Below are positions 56,446-64,000 of a stretch of 64,000 nt of DNA, piece after piece. The notes below the pieces were generated by a model. It did no database searches and had not been told where the DNA came from. It saw only the letters and a list, made by a program, of their open reading frames with translations. Position 1 is the stretch's first letter. Every line of letters starts with the position of its first letter. This DNA is from Emydura subglobosa (lineage: Eukaryota; Chordata; Testudines; Chelidae), in NCBI GenBank assembly GCA_007922225.1, contig ML679954.1, positions 21,969,003 to 22,033,002 on the forward strand, read 5' to 3'. The translations under genes and the position numbers were made by a program.

Positions 56446-58559
56446 TTTGTGACACAGTGCTTGTAACAGTTGCAGTGTGCCTACCCAGCCTGGCTGCTCT
56501 GCTATAAGAAGGCCCCTGCACACATCTATTCCCTGCTTCTTTTGCTAAGGCTAGTGATTATAGCAGAGCCAGCCCTATGGTCATCTTGTTTTTCTGAGCC
56601 AAAGGATTCCCATTGTGCCTGGCCCCTTCCTGGGAGGGGAGGTGGGAGCTACAATGGAGGAAAGAGAATGGCACCCTGCATCCCTGCCCCCACTTGAGCA
56701 CCTATGCAGAGGCTGGGCAGTCTGGCCATTACCCTCTACCCCTGCTGTACTATTAAACTGGCACTGAAGGAACAGCTCAGTGATCAAAAGGTGTCTGTAC
56801 CGCTCCTCTGAGCACTGCTGCAATAGGAGTGTTGACCGGCCAATCACTGCTCAGGGTTCATCTGCCCACACTGCTTCCCTCAGATCTGTCTCTCCAAAAT
56901 GGTGCCCTCCAAAGTGCTGCAGCCTAGCCCTGGGTTCCTTGAGCCTATTGATTCATAAAGTCCTGCTACGGTGAAGTGTAATGTATCACTGAGCATGACG
57001 CAGCACAACAAAAACTTGCCAATGATTTTCTTTCCTACAGAACGAGCAGCACACACTATTCCGATGGTGAGGTGAGATGAGGCTTTTCAAATGGGCTTCT
57101 GACTTGCTCACCATGGATTTAACTGCATATCCTGCAAGCACTTGAGCCCCTCCATTGTGATGCCTATCGTTACTCCCCCTTTCACTTCAAATTCTTGGGC
57201 TGGTCACAATTACATTCAGCGGAACACTTCATACAGTTCTCCCTCATGGACAGTGAGAAATTTAGCGTGGGGGTGATCCCAATTAACAGCTCTTGCACCG
57301 GGGTATACAAACCCCACACCTGGTAACACAGGGTTAACGAGCTGTCATGGCCTCAATCTGCCCCACCATGCCTGTGAGAAATGTCAGATCTGGAGGGAGG
57401 AGTTTAAAACGGGAACACTGTACACTTGGTAGCAGATCAGAAGAGAGTAGGCTCCCCGTGCTCAGCTCCAGGGGAAAGGTTAGATAAAGGCTAAAGCTTT
57501 GCAAATGACTGCTGCCCCAGAGCACCCTTCTGAAAGGAAGGAACAAAGGGATGGCCTGACTGAACCACTATTGTTACAGACTAGCTTGAGCCTGCCTGCT
57601 TACCAGAGACTCTCTGAGGAAAGAGTCGTACCATATCTGTGTGACAGTTTGTTGACAACCCAGAACAGGTGGACTATCCTAGACCCAGGTAGAATACTTA
57701 GTCTCTCACAACTGGACCTGTGTGGCAGACTGCTTGGCTGTTGCTAACTCTAGGCCAGGTGAGTACAAAGGCTCTGTCCCTTCCCTGCACAGTGCCCTGG
57801 GAGAGGAACCCAGTGAAAGTCTGCTCTTTAGAAATGATTGTTAGGAATACCCACATGAGTAGGCCTGTAACAGGTTCATTCAGGGCCCTCCTGTTCCTTG
57901 GATCCTCTGCACCCACAAACCAGTCAGAGACCTCAACTTCATGCTCCCATCAGTGAGCTTTAGTTACAGTTTGCCTGACCACCACCTTCTATAGACAGTT
58001 CAGTAACAGCCTCAAGGGCCTCTCAGTCTTAGACACCAGCTGAGAGGAGCAGAAGGCAGCAGTGGCACCCCCTTTCCTGGGGGGGAGAGGGGTGTCGTCC
58101 CTGTGAGCCCTTTGTAGCCCCTGGCTAACGAGGCCGGCAGCTGCTCCCTATTGGCCTACTAAGTGCAGGTTTACTCAGCTGGCTCCAATTCCCCTTCCTT
58201 GATTTGGGCTCACCTGACAGAGGGATGGCTCAGCTTTCCTTTGCCTAGTACCCTTTCACAAGGCTTTTCAGCATCTAGGAAAGACCTATCAGAAAGGTAG
58301 TCTGAAATAAGATGCTGTTCACAATGAATGGCAGTCAGGGATGGCTGACTATTTATTCATAGTCCCTTCCCATAGTTTCACTGAATTCAGAACCATCCAA
58401 TTGTGACATAGTTAGCCAATGTAAATTGTAGGCTCTTATTAATATTAGGGCTTGTCTACCCAGAGGAATTGACCAGCAGAGATATAATAGAAAATATATT
58501 GGTTAGTTTCCTCATGGTGAAAAATTGTTGTCTTATCCTTCCTCCCTATTACTTCTTAC
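56446..58559. other. Intergenic, GC-richer, no gene recognised
   Basis: Several short open frames on both strands lack domains and overlap each other. Parts resemble LTR-like interspersed repeats, but no ends could be defined. Confidence 0.45.
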
Positions 58560-58690
58560 ACTCATTTACTGTGTCTTGTCTTAAGATTGTAAACTCTTCA
58601 GGGCACTGGTCTTCCTGTGTGTTTGTACAGCACCTAGCACATTAGGGACCTGATCAGACTGGATGATACCACAATATAAACAAATTAATT
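58560..58690. repeat. Short interspersed repeat (TTTGTACAG-GCCTAGC family), copy 2
   Basis: AAACTCTTCAGGGCACTGGT, GTTTGTACAGCACCTAGCAC and ATACCACAATATAAACAAAT match copy 1 at 48525-48630 in layout. Confidence 0.6.
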
Positions 58691-61600
58691 AATTAAACCT
58701 CTGATCCGGAATAAAAAAAGTCATTCCACAGCTTTTTCTTCATCTCTGTACAATGAAAAACTAGCCTAATTGGAACAACTCTGTAAAAATGAGCAAAGAT
58801 AGGTAGATAAGATAAAGGGCCAGCATGTCTCTACCCTTAATATTCCAAATACCAACAAGGATATTTTATGGAAAACTTGAGGCAGATATGATCCCAAGTC
58901 CAGCTAGAAAAGGCATAACATCCACTGCCAAACATTGCATAAAAATATAAAATGTTGATCCAAACATTATATAGGAACAGTGTAGTCTATAAGAGCCCCA
59001 ATTCTGTGAGAAGCTGAACTCTATGAGAGCTGAGAACACTCAGCACCTTGCAGGAGTGCGCCCTATGCCAGGGATTGAAGAACAATACTTGCAGCAATAT
59101 TGCACATGGGTAGTTCTATCTGGCCTTGGAACCCTTCTGTGGTCTTGTAAGATGCAGAAAATTTGCTTATTGGATACCATCAATGTAAATATTCTCCACA
59201 TCCCTAGCAAATGAATACCATCTAAAAGCTGCCTTTGCAAGTGTATATTGTCATCCAAAGGCAATTTCTCCCCATTAAATTTCAACCCTTCTTCCTGTGG
59301 GGCTGATCTCTTCCTTGAACACTTCAGTGCTGAGTCTTTAGTGAGCTTTACAAGGTAATGCAGTAATTCACCTAACCCTCTCTCCTGTGGGCTGAGTGTG
59401 TCAGTGTTATACAGACAGCTCCTGCAAGAGACAATAGATGCAGACAAGTGTCTTTTATGTGATAACACGTGACAATGCTACCCAAACCATAGTCAGTCCT
59501 ATGAAACCAAGGTGAAAAGTTTTTGGATCCACTGCAATATTATGTGATATATATAGCATATCCAGTACCACACTAAGTGGTAAGCGCAGGAAATGAGAAA
59601 TAATCTAAGGAGGGGGGCAACACTTTATTACAGCTAAACAGCCAGAACCTTTATCTGAGCTGGAGCCATTACCTTAAAGAAGGCTCTATAGTTACAGTAC
59701 CTGACTTATCTTTCATCTCATTGCAGTACGCCTGCATCTAAGGCACAGGAGTACAAAATATCAAAAGGTTAACTATAATATTTTTATTTCCAATAACTCT
59801 TTTAAAACAACCAATCACTATATACGTTGTATAAATGACGTGTCTCTGTAACCCTTTCTCAGAGTTTAAATTGCATAATATACATAATATAAGATACATA
59901 TGTATCTAGGCTTTAAACCCAGCAGCGCCATCTATTGGCACACTGCAATATAGGAGTAAAAAAGGGAACTGTTCATAACTTTCCAGGTGTCCTCTGCCAA
60001 ATGCATACTGTATTCTACCGAGTTCCAGAGAGCTGAGCAGCTGCTCACTGGAAAAGAAGCTGGCAGTCTCTACAATCAGTGGAAAATGCAAGCAGCAGTA
60101 GCAGAGGTAACTTTCACCTTTGTTAAAATAGGAAGCTAGCCTGTAGCAGCACAACAACAGACCTGCTTGGGCCCTATATTCAGCTGTGGTAGTGCCAGTG
60201 TGTAGTAATCCAAGGTGCCATCCTGGATTCCAGCTGCAAAACAGGCATCTGTGACTTGTATGCATTCTTGGGGGGAAAAAATCCTCTTCTAGCTGAAAAG
60301 ATTATGCAGTGACTAATAGCAGGAGGTCACATGCTTTGTAGCTTCTGTCAACTAAGCTCACTTCACACAACAGAGATTTTTGGCATTCCTCCATTTCCCT
60401 CTTTCTTTCTGCTATGTGCCATCCTCCCAACCCCCTCTTTCAAGGGCTCTCTGCAACTTCCTCTAATCTCCCTTTACCATGGATGCCCCCTAGTCCCCTT
60501 ATACCAGGGTCCCCAATTTTGTCCTAAGGCTGGAGCTCTGTGTACCTCACATTCAGGGTTCCCCCATGGCTTGGGATGTGTTCACACCCCTCATTTTCAC
60601 CACCAGTATTTTTTATCTGATATTCAGAGTGTCAACCTGTTAAATTCTACTGGGAGGATAAGCAGAGAGGACATGGGATACTGTTATAATGCGAGATGTT
60701 AATAGGTGGCCATCAGCCAGTTATTTGAACTATACAAAACTGCAGAGGTGGTTGAAGCTGTACTAAGCAGAGGGTAGAAGGTCTGTATATCCACTCCTTC
60801 CGTCCTTTGATTTTCCAGCTTTCCCTAAATTTAACAAGGTTTGGGCCATTCATCCTTAGAACATTCCCTCACATTTTGAAATTGATTGCCTTCAGTATTC
60901 AAAAGTTGTTAGCATTTCTTTAAGTATGGATCATATTAAGACCTTTGCAAATTCAGCCAATGTGAGGGGCATTCATGCTACACAGGCCCTGACTGGTTTC
61001 AATGTGGGCTAGCAGCAGCCACTTAACTTTATAGGCTGCACCTGAAGGGGAGGCAGGGCTTGGTCTCAGGCCTAATTGCAGATGAAGTCAGTGAGGCTAG
61101 GATTATAAAGCTGGGACTTGAGAATAAGAGATGATTGCAGGGGGGTTGGAGTCATTCCTGAGAGGAAAAGCAAATTGGTTGGGGATAAGATAGAAGTTTA
61201 GAGAGAGACTAAGCTGTGGGATCCTGCCTGGTCTAGAGGTTCTGGGAAGAGACTGAGAGGGGTGAAATAGCCATAGGGAGCAGAAAAAACTGGTAGAACA
61301 CTGAGAGACAGTCCAGAAGACAGTGAGGTGGGGTAGGAAGGTAGCTAGGAAAACAGCAACAGAGAGTGAATAGACTTTGATTGCTGATCATAATATCCTT
61401 GGCTGGAACCTAGAGTTGTGGGATGGGGGACCCTGGGTTTCTCTACTAGTTATGGGGAAGTAGTACAAGATCTAGAGGTGGAATGAAAGTCTATCTAAGG
61501 TGGCATTTGGATAGCTTGTCTGGTAAAGATTTTGATACCTGGGGGGTGGGATACATAAGTGAGCTGGCTGGAAGACTAAGTCACAAAGAAAGAGGGACCA

Positions 61601-63240
61601 CAACATAAGCAAATGACAGTAGGGGTAAAAGCTAATTCCCAGAACTAGACACCAGCACCTATGGAGCCCTTTACAGCCAATAACAGGGATGTTCAACTTT
61701 TTAAAAAGGTGCTTGATATAAAAGTTCCCATAATTTTAGTTTCCTCTTATTTTTGTATAGTGTGGGTGTGAGCCTGGTATTTAGAGGTCTTTGAGACTTA
61801 GTGTATTTGAGGTGCCCAGCAATCCTGCTAGCCTTAGACCAGTGGATGGAGAAAGACTTAACACAGCAAATTCTGACAGGAAGACAGAATTTTGCTCTGT
61901 CAGAATTTGCTACCTCTATGCCTATGCACAAGAGCAGACATTTTTGATGGGGTAGGAAAAATTATATGCCTTCAATGACAGTTATTTGCTACAGGTAGCA
62001 GATTCTGATGGAAAGCAATTTCAGGGACTACACTAGCCCAGACAACGGCCTCCTACCTTTGAGGGTGCCACATTGTGGTGGTGGGTTGTTGCATTAATTT
62101 TAGATGAAATAAAGGGGCCCAAAAGAGTCAAAGGTGTTAACATCACTGTCTGACATTAAACAGTTTGGTACCCAGAGATCTCAGCCTGCTTAGTGCCCTG
62201 GCAGACACACCATTCCAATGCTCTTTAACTCTTTTTATCAAAGATACAGAAAAGAAGGAAAAACAGTTAAAGCATTTGAAATGTAAATTATTAAGGCTTG
62301 AATAATGAACGTTGTTAAAATAACCTTGTCTTTAGCTAGTGAGTGAGTTTGTTTGTTTGTTTGTTTTAGAAGAAGGGAAAAAAACCAAAACAACCCAAAC
62401 CTTATTTGACAGTTTGACCATCCTTTAGATGGTGGTAACGGCCCTGGTTTGAGAAAGAGAAGTTCGTTGAGATGGTCTGGAGTTGCTGTTGTTAAAGCCT
62501 GAGTCCATTTCCCAAAAGAAAAGACAAGACAAATTACATACATGAGGGGAAAGAAGACTAGCAAAGATAGAAAATATAGCTTTTGCCTCTGGTGTTGATT
62601 CCCATTTGAAACCTTACTGCTGGAAAATAGAAGTGTAGCACACTGTCTTATCAGCCAGTTTGAGACCTGGCAAACTTGTGCAGAGTTGGGCTGTTTAGGG
62701 TAATGTTTTTAGCTGCAACTTTGGTCACAGACTTACAGCACTGTTGCAAAATATACACTCCTGTCCAGCTAAGCCAGACTGTTATTAGGTGGGGGCAGGA
62801 GAAAGAGGGATAGGAAAGAGGAAAAAATAAGGTGGGAAAGAAAAAGGACAGGCAGAAGGACAAATAGTTATATCCCAGCTGCAGTTTGAGACTTAGCCAG
62901 AGCTGGTGGAGATGGTGATGATGGTGTTTGAGTTGGTCTCCCTGGCCCGGCCTAGTCAGGAAATCTTTCACAATCAGGATGATAAAGCCATAAAGGAGTT
63001 ATGCTGGATTTTGCAGTCCCAGGCAATGGTGAAGATGGCAGCCATGATGGTAAAGCTTGCTACGGCAGTTGTTGGCAGACAGTTGTTTTTTCTGTGAACT
63101 TTTCCTTGCAAGTCTTCAGTGTTTAAGAACCTTAAAAGGAAGAGTAAAGCAGAACAGTCCATCCTCTTGTAATTTTGTCCACCAATAGGCCTAATTTCCA
63201 ACACACCAATTATGGTTCATTGACTTTTGGTACTCACTTT
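58691..63240. other. Intergenic, no gene recognised
   Basis: Open frames up to about 140 codons occur but have no family signature or splice-consistent neighbours. (GTTT)n occurs at about 62348-62366. A GATGATG-rich stretch lies at about 62910-62930. Confidence 0.5.
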
Positions 63241-63254
63241 TTATATTTACCATG

Positions 63255-63357
63255 TATGATCTTAGTACAGTCCTTGAATTACATTAGTAACCCTTTTTTG
63301 TTTTAGCCTAAACAAAAAGGCCTCCTAATATAATTCAAGGACTGTGTTAAGATCATA
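63255..63357. repeat. Near-perfect palindrome (MITE or hairpin RNA precursor)
   Basis: The arms 63255-63300 and 63312-63357 pair almost completely (TATGATCTTAGTACAGTCC with GGACTGTGTTAAGATCATA), around a loop near GTTTTAGCCTAAAC. At about 103 bp with TA at the ends it resembles a Tc1/mariner-type MITE of the class that has produced microRNA hairpins in other vertebrates. Confidence 0.85.
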
Positions 63358-64000
63358 ACTGATAAGTGTTTTTTTTTTTTAAAAGTGTGGGACTGAAAAT
63401 TAGGTTAGTCTTTGTCTCCCTTTTCCACCTTCTCCCATCAACATTTATTATAGATTATTGTGACACTTTATAAACTTTTATCTACTTTTTACAGTTGAAT
63501 TAGGGTAAATTTTAGGCCCAATTACTAAACATAATGCATTCTGATTCCAGCTTAACTAAAGCAGATGGCCTGTAGCTCGTACAGATGGATCAATAATGGC
63601 ATACACAACTGTACCTAATATCTGGCTTGTAAGCATTTCATTTTTTGTTTGCCAGCCAGCCACCATTTGGGAAGGGATCAGCTACCGGTGCAGCATAGAG
63701 ACTGGTCCAGCATAGCGTTTCTCCACAGGGATCTTCTGCTACTACTTCAGCTTTCCTCTCTTTGACTGTAAATCACTCTCTGGTACTGTCCATCTCTGTG
63801 TGCCGTTTATGTTATGTTCAAGCTGAAATAACTTCATGTTCAATGCTCCTACTGGGAACATCTGCCTCTAGTTTATTATTTCACCAGTAGGTTTTAGTCT
63901 TCCAAATTCACTATATTAAGGAAGAAGAAGGGATAAGGAGGCAGATTTATTTAATCAATAATATGGTTTGGTTTTTATATGGGTGGGTCTACACCTTGCT
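63358..64000. other. Intergenic tail of the window, nothing recognised
   Basis: AT-rich sequence with a T-run at 63368-63379. No coding region or defined repeat was seen. Confidence 0.5.

Noticed and set aside
59040..59468. 142-codon minus-strand frame in the distal intergenic region
   Set aside because: It has no recognisable domain and no supporting exon structure. Chance length in 10 kb of intergenic DNA is plausible.

Overview
The window is vertebrate nuclear DNA, most likely from a sauropsid and probably a turtle. This inference rests on abundant CR1-type LINEs, MIR-like SINEs, a Penelope-like element, hAT and short MITE-like repeats, and a host gene whose exons look bird/reptile-like. 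There are no bacterial-style operons. Genes are split by GT-AG introns, so most long open frames are chance or repeat remnants.

Host gene. Ten coding exons on the + strand between about 17.0 and 51.2 kb encode SLC25A24 (SCaMC-1), the calcium-regulated ATP-Mg/Pi carrier of the mitochondrial inner membrane. It has four EF-hands followed by three mitochondrial-carrier repeats. The 3' UTR runs to a poly(A) signal near 53.28 kb. Phases agree at every exon junction.

Main discovery. Bases 48-17027 form one very large DNA transposon. It has 36-bp terminal inverted repeats that match at 31 of 36 positions (48-83 and 16992-17027) and is flanked by a 4-bp direct repeat, CCGG (44-47 and 17028-17031). 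It lies inside coding exon 1 of SLC25A24: bases 1-47 look like the upstream part of that exon, and 17032 onward continues it in frame. The right TIR contributes an in-frame ATG (17003) and makes a splice-acceptor-like junction, so SLC25A24 may now start inside the transposon.

On its minus strand the transposon carries a multi-exon gene (about 9232 down to 2841). Assembled by eye from 14 phase-compatible exons, it encodes a Ginger/GIN-type integrase: YPxx motif, HHCC zinc finger, D-D-E core and GPY domain. This is followed by an acidic linker and a complete Ulp1/SENP-like (C48) cysteine protease with H, D, Q and C all visible. TIRs beginning TGTGA with a 4-bp TSD fit Ginger1-type elements. The left subterminal region holds four copies of an exact 100-bp-period repeat that resembles part of the TIR.

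The transposon also contains a decayed Penelope-like retroelement (9.7-11.7 kb), a CR1 3' end, an LTR-like repeat and a possible retroviral env-like fragment. The rest of the window is intronic or intergenic: a truncated CR1 (21.4-22.9 kb), a LINE remnant (32.5-33.5 kb), nested MITE/hAT elements (34.3-35.05 kb), several MITE-family copies, a 5'-truncated LINE with target-site duplication (55.1-56.2 kb), a MIR-like SINE and a near-perfect palindromic hairpin (63.26-63.36 kb).
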